Below are positions 22,229-30,225 of a DNA stretch of 38,431 nucleotides, in pieces; positions within the stretch are counted from its first letter, which is position 1; every line of letters starts with the position of its first letter. Position numbers and translations under genes: made by a program. Source of the DNA: Bacteroidales bacterium UBA4070 (GTDB lineage: Bacteria; Bacteroidota; Bacteroidia; Bacteroidales; VadinHA17); the NCBI GenBank assembly GCA_002383485.1, contig DFYY01000028.1, positions 1 through 38,431 of the forward strand, given 5' to 3'. The notes beneath the pieces were generated by a model, which saw nothing but the letters and a program-made list of their open reading frames with translations, was not told where the DNA came from and made no database searches.

Positions 22229-25003
22229 ATGTGCAGCTTTAGGTTTCGGTTTTTCCCTGTTTTTTTCATCCTTTACCTGGCAGCTTCCGGCCAGTCGCTT
22301 GAGAATATTGGCGTCGTCAGGGATAACGGCGCTGCCGCTGTCTCCCTTATCCTCGATGACAGCACACGGACAAACCTCACGGCACCCAGGCCTCTTTTCA
22401 GTTTCAGGCTTGACGGTGTCAGCCTGGAGTCTGACGATGTGCCGGCCGGTCTCGTGGGAAGTCGCTTCATGATGATCTTTGCAGGCGGCGCCGAAGCCTC
22501 CTATACACCCCGCGGCGGCTCACACCCGGGATTCATGGCTGAACTGACCCTCCGAAACAACTGGAATGATACAATCACGGTCAGTGACGTGGTGCCATTC
22601 GGCGAAAAGAACAATGATGCATTCATCACAGGCGCCGGCCCCGGCAATCTTGCACGCGCATACCTCAATCTGCCTGGGAAGAGTCCTGTACGTGTCATCC
22701 TGCCGGACAACGCCTGGGAGATGGGATTCAGTACCTTCAGAGCACAGGGTGACCTGTCGGTTGCAGCTATCGCAAGGCGAATAAAGACTGACAACGGCAC
22801 GGCGCGGCGTTACGAAACAATACTGCCGCCGGGCGCCTCAGTAACCTATCATATATATGCTGACATCTTCAGGGGCGATTGGCAGCAGGGTATGAAGCTC
22901 ATGTTCGCAGAGAGATGGCTCTATGACCTGGTAAGGTTCGACGAGACTCTCTACCAGCGCGAAGATCTGAGGTGGATACGCACAAGCTACCTGATGATTC
23001 TCCAGATGGCGTGGGACCGGGAATACCAAAATCGCCTCACCGGAGACCAGGGATTCACAGAGTACCTTGACCAGTACAACCGGCTCTTCGGCCATGTTGA
23101 CGTTTACGGCCTCTGGCCCACCTGGCCGCGCCTGGGCCTCGACGACCGCAACCAATGGGATCTCTACCGCGATCTGCCCGGAGGAACCGCCGGCCTCAGA
23201 GAGATGAGCCGCGAGGCCCGGTCTGACGGATGCCGGTTCTTTATTGCCTATAACCCGTGGGATCAAAGCACACGTCCTGAAGATCACCTGCGCGGAATGG
23301 CACAGATAATTGCCGAAACTGAAGCCGACGGCGTCGTGCTCGACACAGAGGGAGGCTCCTCGGCAGAACTGCAGCGGGCCGCTGATACAGTTCGCAGCGG
23401 AGTAGTTATGTATTCTGAGGGGATGCCCGTAGTAAAGGATATGCCTGGAATAGTGGCAGCAAGGGTCCATAACGCACTGTTCCTCAGTCCGGAACTGAAC
23501 CTGAACAAGCTGATCAGACCTGATTTCGCCATCTTCCGGGTGGCTGACGTCGGGGAAGATATCCTCCATCGTGAGATCTCCGTTGCCTTCTTCAATGGCT
23601 ACGGCACCGAACTTAATATGTTCAGACCCGGGGGCAGGGGAGAAGAGTTCCGGGATGATCTGAAATACCTGGCAAAAACAACCTACACCCTGCGAAGAAA
23701 CAGCGATGCATTCGCAGGTGCAAACTGGACGCCTCTGGTAAAAAGCGGAGCCGATAAGGTCTATGTTAACAGCTGGAACGCGGGAGAGAAGAAGATTTAT
23801 ACTGTTCTGAATATGGACCACCGTGGTTACATCGGCCCGCTCTTCAGCCCCGGTGATACTGCCGGAAAACACCTGGTCTCTCTCTGGAGACATGAGGAGC
23901 TGAACCCGTCCGTTGTGAACGGTGACCTCATGGCTCCCGTGGAAACCCCCGGATGGAGCCAGTTGTTTAATGGCACCAGGCGCGAGAGCTCATTAGACTG
24001 CATAGCGCTGATGCCGCGATTGATTACAGCTGTGCTCAGTGGTAACAGGATACGGGTTGCTTCTGAAGTGAGCGGAATCCTCCTCATTAGCAGCGGAGAA
24101 CCAGGCTATGAAAATCCCCCTCTGAAGATAACAGCTCCGGCTGATACACTGCTGAGTTCCGACGCACTTCTGGGGATAGCCGGGGAGAAAATAGTGATCG
24201 AGCTGACTGACACTGACGGCATACTGCTTGATGAAAAGGTGGTCAGGCCCCAGCCCGGACGACCCTGGCTGGTATCAGAGACCCAACGTACCGTACCGGC
24301 AGGTGACATACCTGCAGGGATGGTCCTGGTACCCTCTGCCGTAATTCAATACGTTCTCACATCTGCTGATGAGTTCGTGCCATATCCATCATCAGGTGAA
24401 GCTGTCACAGCGTCACCTGACAGCTTCCTGATAGATAAATACCCTGTGACAAACGAAGAATTCCTTCAGTTTATAAGAGCTTCCGGATATATCCCGTCAG
24501 ATACTTCCAACTATCTCAGGCACTGGGAACAGGGACTGCCGGTCAGCGGACAGGAACGCTACCCCGTGGTATGGGTAAGCCTCGAAGATGCCAGGGCATA
24601 TGCCCGCTGGGCTGGCAAGCGGCTACCTACTGAGTCGGAGTGGCAGCTCGCGGCACAGGGTACCGATGGCAGGGAGTGGCCCTGGGGTGATGAGTTTCAC
24701 GCGACAAAATGCAATAACGGATTTGGCAGGCCGACACCGGTGGATGCCTTTCCGAAAGGGGAGAGCCCCTACGGGGTGTCCGACCTGGTAGGCAATGTCT
24801 GGCAGATGACAAATGATGTCTACAGCAACGGTGCTTACTATTTCAATATAATCAGGGGAGGGAGCTGGTTCCGTCCGGAATCAAGCTGGTGGTATGTAAA
24901 AGGTGGTCCGCAGCCGCTCTCAATGACCCAGATGCAGCTCCTCGTCTCACCGGGCTATGACCGCAGCGCTACTGTAGGATTCCGCTGCATTAAGGATTTA
25001 TGA
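22229..25003 (+). CDS. Secreted glycosidase-like protein fused to a SUMF1 (FGE-like) domain
   Basis: This 924-residue exported protein has a signal peptide at residues 1-21, ending ASGQS. Residues about 25-240 look beta-rich. Residues about 240-560 look like a (beta/alpha)8 glycosidase-type barrel with acidic residues at strand ends (ADGVVLDTEGG near 372 and VVMYSEGMP near 395), resembling DUF6259-type proteins. Residues about 695-923 are a SUMF1/formylglycine-generating-enzyme-like domain: DKYPVTNEEF, YPVVWVSLEDARAYARWAGKRLPTE, EWPWGDE, LVGNVWQM, IIRGGSW and VGFRC. The Cys pair that binds copper in true FGE is absent, so the domain is probably a binding or structural module. No sulfatase is nearby. 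The substrate is unknown. Confidence 0.82.
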   Translation: MCSFRFRFFPVFFILYLAASGQSLENIGVVRDNGAAAVSLILDDSTRTNLTAPRPLFSFRLDGVSLESDDVPAGLVGSRFMMIFAGGAEASYTPRGGSHPGFMAELTLRNNWNDTITVSDVVPFGEKNNDAFITGAGPGNLARAYLNLPGKSPVRVILPDNAWEMGFSTFRAQGDLSVAAIARRIKTDNGTARRYETILPPGASVTYHIYADIFRGDWQQGMKLMFAERWLYDLVRFDETLYQREDLRWIRTSYLMILQMAWDREYQNRLTGDQGFTEYLDQYNRLFGHVDVYGLWPTWPRLGLDDRNQWDLYRDLPGGTAGLREMSREARSDGCRFFIAYNPWDQSTRPEDHLRGMAQIIAETEADGVVLDTEGGSSAELQRAADTVRSGVVMYSEGMPVVKDMPGIVAARVHNALFLSPELNLNKLIRPDFAIFRVADVGEDILHREISVAFFNGYGTELNMFRPGGRGEEFRDDLKYLAKTTYTLRRNSDAFAGANWTPLVKSGADKVYVNSWNAGEKKIYTVLNMDHRGYIGPLFSPGDTAGKHLVSLWRHEELNPSVVNGDLMAPVETPGWSQLFNGTRRESSLDCIALMPRLITAVLSGNRIRVASEVSGILLISSGEPGYENPPLKITAPADTLLSSDALLGIAGEKIVIELTDTDGILLDEKVVRPQPGRPWLVSETQRTVPAGDIPAGMVLVPSAVIQYVLTSADEFVPYPSSGEAVTASPDSFLIDKYPVTNEEFLQFIRASGYIPSDTSNYLRHWEQGLPVSGQERYPVVWVSLEDARAYARWAGKRLPTESEWQLAAQGTDGREWPWGDEFHATKCNNGFGRPTPVDAFPKGESPYGVSDLVGNVWQMTNDVYSNGAYYFNIIRGGSWFRPESSWWYVKGGPQPLSMTQMQLLVSPGYDRSATVGFRCIKDL

Positions 25004-25006
25004 ATT

Positions 25007-25059
25007 GCGAGTTGCGAGTTGCGAATTAAATGAATCGAAATTCGAAACTCGGAAATCGC
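25007..25059. repeat. 7-bp-periodic repeat forming a 21-bp inverted repeat, locus B
   Basis: Three heptamers (GCGAGTT, GCGAGTT, GCGAATT; 25007-25027) face a complementary series of heptamers. Arm 25039-25059 pairs with the first arm at 18 of 21 positions around an 11-base loop. It lies between the convergent stops of the SUMF1 fusion gene and galK, so it may act as a two-way terminator. Confidence 0.7.
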
Positions 25060-25064
25060 AACTC

Positions 25065-26231
25065 TCAAATCCTCCTGGCTCCGTCACCTATGCCGGGCAG
25101 GTAGAATTCGGCCGTCAGGCCTGTCTTCTCGGTGTATATCTCACCCAATTTCCTGATAAACTCATCGGTATGCCGGCTCTCAACTATCGAGACCGTGCAT
25201 CCCCCGAACCCTGCTCCGGTCATCCTGGTGCCCACAACACCCGGCAGCTTCCTACCCTCGTAAACCAGGGTGTCCAGCTCCGTGCCTGTCACCTCATAAT
25301 CAGTGCAAAGCGAATCATGAGACTCGTTCATAAGCTTGCCAAGCAGGTTTATATCATTGTTTTCAAGCGCTCTTATGGCATCCAGCGTCCGGCCGTTCTC
25401 GGTGATGACATGCATCGCCCTCTTTCGCACCACCGGATCCGGAATGTATTTGTCAAGCATCCAGAGATCGGCAACCTTCAGCTCACTCAGGTTGCTGATC
25501 TGACGATGTTCAGAGATGAGCGCAACAGCCTTGTCACACTCTGACCTCCGCTCATTGTATTTGCTGTCAGTCAGCCCCCTGCGCTTGTTGGTATTGGTGA
25601 TAACCAGACGCCTGTCGCCAAGTTGAAGCGGGGCATACCTGTATTCCAGCGTGTCACAGTTAAGATTGATGGCATGATCCTTCCTTCCGAAGCCTACCGC
25701 AAACTGGTCCATGATGCCGCAGTTCATCCCCACAAAGCCGTTTTCGGCTTTCTGGGCCATTTTGACCATCTCCATCATCTCCAGACCCGACTCCGTAAGC
25801 TCATTCATTGCCACTGCCGTTACCATTTCGATGGATGCAGATGATGAGAGCCCTGCACCGTTGGGGATGTCACCCATGAAGAGCATCTCCATGCCGGGCG
25901 CTCCGATACCCTTGCGGGCAAACTCGTTGACAACACCTATAGGGTAGTTGGTCCAGCTCTTCGGAACAGGCCGGTAATTGAGGGCAACGGGAATGAGCAC
26001 CTCACCCGGAAAGTTAAGGCTGTTCATCCGCATCACCTGCCTGCCGGTCTTCCTGACCAGCAAAGTGGTCCCGAAATCCAGCGCGCAGGGAAAAACATAC
26101 CCGCCGTTGTAATCGGTGTGCTCACCTATCAGGTTCACCCTTCCGGGTGAATAAAAAAGGACAGGTTCTTTGTCCCTGTCCCCATATAACCTGAAAAATT
26201 CTTCCTTCAGATAGTTTGTGTCAGCTTTCAT
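25065..26231 (-). CDS. galK: Galactokinase
   Basis: GalK phosphorylates alpha-D-galactose with ATP, the first committed step of the Leloir pathway. The 388 residues are normal length. The galactokinase signature GRVNLIGEHTDYNGG is at 30-44, the GHMP ATP-binding loop GLSSSAS at 127-133, the catalytic Asp is D175 in NCGIMDQF, and the third GHMP motif is TGAGFGGCTV. Its ATG overlaps the dnaA stop by four bases, so galK is translationally coupled to dnaA, an unusual partner. No other Leloir gene or sugar transporter is present in the window. The stop codon adjoins the 7-bp-periodic inverted repeat. Confidence 0.97.
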   Translation of the reverse strand: MKADTNYLKEEFFRLYGDRDKEPVLFYSPGRVNLIGEHTDYNGGYVFPCALDFGTTLLVRKTGRQVMRMNSLNFPGEVLIPVALNYRPVPKSWTNYPIGVVNEFARKGIGAPGMEMLFMGDIPNGAGLSSSASIEMVTAVAMNELTESGLEMMEMVKMAQKAENGFVGMNCGIMDQFAVGFGRKDHAINLNCDTLEYRYAPLQLGDRRLVITNTNKRRGLTDSKYNERRSECDKAVALISEHRQISNLSELKVADLWMLDKYIPDPVVRKRAMHVITENGRTLDAIRALENNDINLLGKLMNESHDSLCTDYEVTGTELDTLVYEGRKLPGVVGTRMTGAGFGGCTVSIVESRHTDEFIRKLGEIYTEKTGLTAEFYLPGIGDGARRI

Positions 26232-27658
26232 ACCTTGAGCTTTTTCTCTATTTCCAATATCTGGCTCCTGAAATGCCGGTCAGTATCTATGAGGTTGTTC
26301 ACAGTCTTGCAGGCGTGAAGCACGGTAGCGTGATCCTTGCCCCCGATGGAGGAGCCGATACTTGCAAGCGAAGCCTTGGTCAGGCTCTTTGAGAAATACA
26401 TCGAGACCTGACGCGCCTGAACTATCTCACGCTTGCGGGTTTTTCCCTGCATCTGATCCACGGGTATCTTGTAGTACTCGCAGACAACCTTCTGGATATA
26501 GTCAATGGTGATCTCCCTCCGCTGGGTGTTTACCAGCCTGTCAACCATCTGGCGGGCAAGCTCGAGTGTAACCTCCTTGCGGTTAAGAGTCGATTGGGCA
26601 TAAAGCGAAATAAGGCCCGATTCAAGTTCCCTGATGTTCGAAGAGATGTTCTCTGCCAGGAACTCGAATATCTCGTCCGGCAACTCAATACCGTCATTAT
26701 AGGCCTTTTTCCTCAGGATGGCAAGCCTGGTCTCGAAATCGGGCTTCTGCAGATCAGCCAGCAACCCCCATTTGAACCGCGATAACAGCCGCTGCTCCAT
26801 CCCCTGGAGTTCCACCGGGGGCTTGTCACAGGTGAGTATCAACTGCTTGCCCGACTGATGGAGATGATTGAATATGTGAAAAAATGTATCCTGCGTCTTC
26901 TCCTTCCCTGCAAATTCATGAACATCGTCAATGATCAGGACGTCAATCATCTGGTAGAAATGGAGAAAATCATTTTTGTTGTTGTTGCGGATCGACTCCA
27001 CGAACTGCGTCTGGAATTTATTCGCGTTAACGTAGAGCACGGTCTTGTCCGGAAACTTCTCCTTTACAAGAATCCCGATGGCCTGAACCAGGTGAGTCTT
27101 GCCCAGTCCTGAATCACCGTATATCATCAGGGGATTGAAGGCGGTACCGCCGGGATTGTTACCCACGGCAAGACCTGCAGAACGGGCAAGACGGTTGCAT
27201 TCGCCCTCAACGAAATTGGAAAAGGAGTAGTCAGGATTGAGCCTCGGATCAAAATGAAGCTTCTTGATTCCCGGTATTATGAACGGATTCCTGATGGCTG
27301 GCTGGGTTACCTCAAAGGGTACCTGCATCGGCTTGTTCTGAAGATCAGCCTTGTTTCTTGACGGGTACCTTACGGTGTATGGCTTGCCGTTGGCATAACC
27401 TGAGTTCTCCATGATGATGGTATACTCAAGCTTGGCATCATTTCCTATCTCACGCCTGAGTGTCTTGCGGAGAATATCTATATACTGCTCTTCAAGGTAT
27501 TCGTAGAAGAAAGGGCTGGGCACCTGTATAGTAAGGATATTTTTTTCGAGCCTGAGAGGAACAATAGGCTCGAACCATGTTTTAAAACTGGCCGATGGAA
27601 TAATGTCCCGGATTATTTCAAGACAATTACCCCAAACCTCATCGTGTGACTTGTTCAT
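26228..27658 (-). CDS. dnaA: Chromosomal replication initiator DnaA
   Basis: DnaA is the ATP-dependent initiator that binds oriC and melts it. The protein is 476 residues. Domain I occupies about 1-85 (VWGNCLEII, SFKTWFEP). The AAA+ part has Walker A GDSGLGKTH (181-189), Walker B LIIDDVHEF and sensor region LLSRFKWGL. Domain IV ends with the DNA-binding signature GGKDHATVLHACKTV starting at residue 439. The 322-base region upstream holds at most one near-consensus DnaA box. Downstream, galK overlaps by four bases. It lies downstream of the amidase and MCE genes on the same strand, but the long gap implies its own promoter, which I could not identify by consensus. Confidence 0.97.
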   Translation of the reverse strand: MNKSHDEVWGNCLEIIRDIIPSASFKTWFEPIVPLRLEKNILTIQVPSPFFYEYLEEQYIDILRKTLRREIGNDAKLEYTIIMENSGYANGKPYTVRYPSRNKADLQNKPMQVPFEVTQPAIRNPFIIPGIKKLHFDPRLNPDYSFSNFVEGECNRLARSAGLAVGNNPGGTAFNPLMIYGDSGLGKTHLVQAIGILVKEKFPDKTVLYVNANKFQTQFVESIRNNNKNDFLHFYQMIDVLIIDDVHEFAGKEKTQDTFFHIFNHLHQSGKQLILTCDKPPVELQGMEQRLLSRFKWGLLADLQKPDFETRLAILRKKAYNDGIELPDEIFEFLAENISSNIRELESGLISLYAQSTLNRKEVTLELARQMVDRLVNTQRREITIDYIQKVVCEYYKIPVDQMQGKTRKREIVQARQVSMYFSKSLTKASLASIGSSIGGKDHATVLHACKTVNNLIDTDRHFRSQILEIEKKLKV

Positions 27659-27980
27659 TCAGATTGAAATTAAAAAATCGCTTTTTTCTCTGGTGCTGAA
27701 ACCCGGGACAATATTTGTAAAAAAAAAGGTAAAAAAAAAACATTTTTACTCTTGACTTTTACATTTATTCTTTACTGTGATGACCATCAGGTCCTTAAAG
27801 TGAAAAACATTGGTCAAAATTTATAATATACACATATTCAATAATATACGATGAAAGCAATGGACCACAGTCCTTTATAAAATTGAAGATATTCCGGTCC
27901 TGAAATGCCAAGTTAGGAAAACCTTTCCAGGGAGCCCTGCAACGGGGTGATCTATTATTGTTTAGTATTATTTTAACAAT
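27659..27980. other. AT-rich 322-base intergenic region upstream of dnaA
   Basis: No gene was found. It contains long A runs near 27718-27740, a 9-bp direct repeat ATAATATAC (27823-27831 and 27841-27849), and one near-consensus DnaA box, ATATACACA, at 27826-27834 (8 of 9 against TTATnCACA). There is no exact TAnnTTTG on the dnaA strand. It probably holds the dnaA promoter; an origin is not supported by one weak box. Confidence 0.5.
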
Positions 27981-28922
27981 TCATTCGGCCTTTTTGCCAA
28001 AAAGGGAGAAATGCACGTATTTCTTCGGATTTTCCTTCATGTCTCGCAGCAAAAGGTCAAGACTGCCGAGTGTATTGCTCAGATTATTATACAGACTGTC
28101 GTTGGTCATCAGCTTGCCTGCCGACCCCTCGCCCTCGCTGATGCCTTTTACAATGCTTTCAAGACCGGCAAGGGAGGTGCGGAGTGAGGCCAGTGTCTCT
28201 CCCAGGTCTGCTGATGCCAGTTCTTCTGAGATCCCTCCGAGATTCTTAAGTGTGGAATCAAGAGTGGTACTGTTTGCCGAAAGCATGGCTGTGAAGGCCT
28301 GCAGATCAGCGATGGCTGCCGTGAGCTCATCCTTGCTGCTGCCTGATACCTCCCTCAGGTCGGAGGTTACCGAACTGACATCTGACATGGCGGATCTGAT
28401 ATTGCCTGTCAACTCCGGTGTGAAAACGTCATTCAGCGCTGAGACCACTGAATCAAGCTTAACAATGATGTTTGTGATATTTCCCTCCAGCGGGGAGAAT
28501 GTCTGCCCCAGCCTGTCAATGATCGAGGTGGCTACATAACCCTGCAGGGTATCGTGGCTGTGGCACATCTCGCTGCTCTCACCCATTTGCAGGACAATCT
28601 TCATGCCTGCAATGAGAGTGGCTGTGGTAATTTCTGCCCTGGTGTCCCGGGGAATATTGAAGTTCTTATCTACGGAGAGTGAAACAATTATTTTCCCTGA
28701 TCCGTCATTGATCAGCCTGACATCCTGTACCACACCCGCCTGGTAGCCGTTTATCTCCACCGGGTTTGATTCAGTCAGTCCTGCAATGTTATCATATACA
28801 ATATGATATGTGTCAGTGCTTGTGAAGAGGGCAGTGCCCTTGAGAAACTCGAACATCAGAATGAATGCGATGATTGTGATCAGTGCAACGGCACCGACTT
28901 TGACCTCGTGGGATATTTTCAT
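27981..28922 (-). CDS. MCE-family (MlaD-like) lipid transport protein
   Basis: This 313-residue protein has one N-terminal membrane anchor (about residues 9-28) and an MCE domain (about 37-115) beginning YHIVYDNIAGLTESNPVEINGYQAGVVQDVRL. A long helical tail of about 170 residues follows. MCE proteins of the Mla type form hexameric rings that bind phospholipids in the periplasm for transport between membranes. Permease (MlaE) and ATPase (MlaF) genes are not in the window, so transporter partners are encoded elsewhere. The gene starts nine bases after the amidase stop on the same strand and is probably co-transcribed with it. Confidence 0.9.
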   Translation of the reverse strand: MKISHEVKVGAVALITIIAFILMFEFLKGTALFTSTDTYHIVYDNIAGLTESNPVEINGYQAGVVQDVRLINDGSGKIIVSLSVDKNFNIPRDTRAEITTATLIAGMKIVLQMGESSEMCHSHDTLQGYVATSIIDRLGQTFSPLEGNITNIIVKLDSVVSALNDVFTPELTGNIRSAMSDVSSVTSDLREVSGSSKDELTAAIADLQAFTAMLSANSTTLDSTLKNLGGISEELASADLGETLASLRTSLAGLESIVKGISEGEGSAGKLMTNDSLYNNLSNTLGSLDLLLRDMKENPKKYVHFSLFGKKAE

Positions 28923-28931
28923 AGGGCTATG

Positions 28932-30179
28932 TTATCTTTTATTTGCATTAAGTGCCTCCCTGAGAGGCATTATCTTCCCGTTCCTGACAGCAATTACGAA
29001 CGCGTCCGGAAATCTTCCTGTCAGTGTCCGTCTGTGTTTCAGGGCGTCATCATAAAGAACGAATTTTCCTGACGCATATTTAATCCGCTCACCGTCTTCT
29101 ATCTTGCTTAGCGGTTCCAGTCCATTTAAAATGCTCTGATTCAGCTCCCTGTTCTTTGGCATTGCTGCCACCTGCACCATAAAGAGTATTTCTTCTTTTG
29201 CTTCTGCACGGGGTTTCACCGTGGTGCTTACCACGGGTCCGGCACCCGGAGAACCAGCGGTGCTGTCGTTGCTGCCAACTTTCTTTTCAACGTTTCGGCC
29301 CTTAGCACTGTCAGAAACGGCTGCCGGTGAAACAGCATCGTATGCCACTCCGTTGCCGTTTTTAAGGCCCGACCTGTTGTCTATCGTCTGCTTGTAATCC
29401 CTGAATGCACGGTAGATGGCTGATGCCAGGTAGTCCTGACCCTGCTCTGACAGCAAAAACTTCTCTTCCTCCGGGTTGGTTACAAAGCCAAGCTCAACAA
29501 GAACCGACGGCATGGTTGTCCGCCACAGCACCTGGAACCCGGCCTGCCTGACACCTCTGTCCTTTCTCCCGACGCGAGATCTGAACTGATCCTGAATCAG
29601 GGTCGCAAACTCGGTGCTCTGCTTGAGATAGGTATTCTGCATCAGTGAAAATATAATATAGGACTCCACCGAATTCGGATCAAATCCCTCATATTTTGTT
29701 TCGTAGTCCTTTTCAAAGGTGATAACCGAGTTCTCCTTCATGGCAACCTGGAGGTTTGCCTCATCCATCGTCTGCCCCAGGACATAGGTCTCAGCCCCCG
29801 AAAAGCGCTTGTCAGGCATGGCATTGGAGTGTATTGAGATAAACAGGTCAGCCTTGTGCCTGTTGGCCACTTCCGCTCTCTCGGCAAGGCCTATGAAGGT
29901 GTCATCATCCCTGGTATATACTACTTTAACTTCCTTCAGGTTACTGCTTATATATTTACCTGTTTTCAGGGCAACCGCCAGGTTTATGTTCTTTTCCCTG
30001 GCTTTTGAGCCTACTGCACCCGGGTCTTTTCCTCCGTGACCTGCATCAATTACCACAATCCATTCATTTTCTGCCGGCAATGGCTGCGCCCCGAGCCCTG
30101 CCGGCATGGTTATTGCTGCCATCAGAAGGGCACCTGCCAGAATATCTTTCAACCCTCTTATTTTGGTACTCTGCCGCAT
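28932..30179 (-). CDS. N-acetylmuramoyl-L-alanine amidase (Amidase_3) with SPOR-like tail
   Basis: This periplasmic zinc amidase cleaves the bond between MurNAc and the stem peptide and acts in cell separation. From ATG 30179 the product is 415 residues with a signal peptide ending near GLGAQ. The Amidase_3 domain shows VIDAGHGGKDPG (zinc His48), the Glu ligand in AREKNINLAVALK, the second His in SIHSNA, and the catalytic Glu in VLVELGFVTN. A low-complexity linker leads to a C-terminal SPOR-like domain (starting FMVQVAAM) that could bind denuded glycan at the septum. An upstream in-frame ATG (30233) would give 18 extra residues, but it is not signal-like and would overlap lptD. Confidence 0.92.
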   Translation of the reverse strand: MRQSTKIRGLKDILAGALLMAAITMPAGLGAQPLPAENEWIVVIDAGHGGKDPGAVGSKAREKNINLAVALKTGKYISSNLKEVKVVYTRDDDTFIGLAERAEVANRHKADLFISIHSNAMPDKRFSGAETYVLGQTMDEANLQVAMKENSVITFEKDYETKYEGFDPNSVESYIIFSLMQNTYLKQSTEFATLIQDQFRSRVGRKDRGVRQAGFQVLWRTTMPSVLVELGFVTNPEEEKFLLSEQGQDYLASAIYRAFRDYKQTIDNRSGLKNGNGVAYDAVSPAAVSDSAKGRNVEKKVGSNDSTAGSPGAGPVVSTTVKPRAEAKEEILFMVQVAAMPKNRELNQSILNGLEPLSKIEDGERIKYASGKFVLYDDALKHRRTLTGRFPDAFVIAVRNGKIMPLREALNANKR

Positions 30180-30200
30180 TACTGCTATGCGAATTTTAAT

Positions 30201-30208
30201 TAGTTTTG
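30201..30208 (+). promoter_or_regulatory. -7 box for lptD
   Basis: TAGTTTTG matches TAnnTTTG and lies 17 bases before the lptD ATG at 30226. No clear -33 TTG is seen. Confidence 0.55.
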
Positions 30209-30225
30209 CCGCTGGCATGTCAAGG

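Noticed and set aside
22838..23893. 351-residue minus-strand open frame inside the SUMF1 fusion gene
   Set aside because: It is fully antisense to a protein with clear domains, and its translation shows no family motif or signal peptide.
22229..25003. Active formylglycine-generating enzyme
   Set aside because: The C-terminal SUMF1 domain lacks the catalytic cysteine pair and there is no sulfatase gene in the window.
25005..25544. 179-residue plus-strand open frame starting in the 7-bp repeat
   Set aside because: The start lies in repeat sequence and the rest is antisense to galK.
27659..27980. oriC next to dnaA
   Set aside because: Only one imperfect DnaA box was seen; an origin needs several. 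Bacteroidota origins are also often not beside dnaA.
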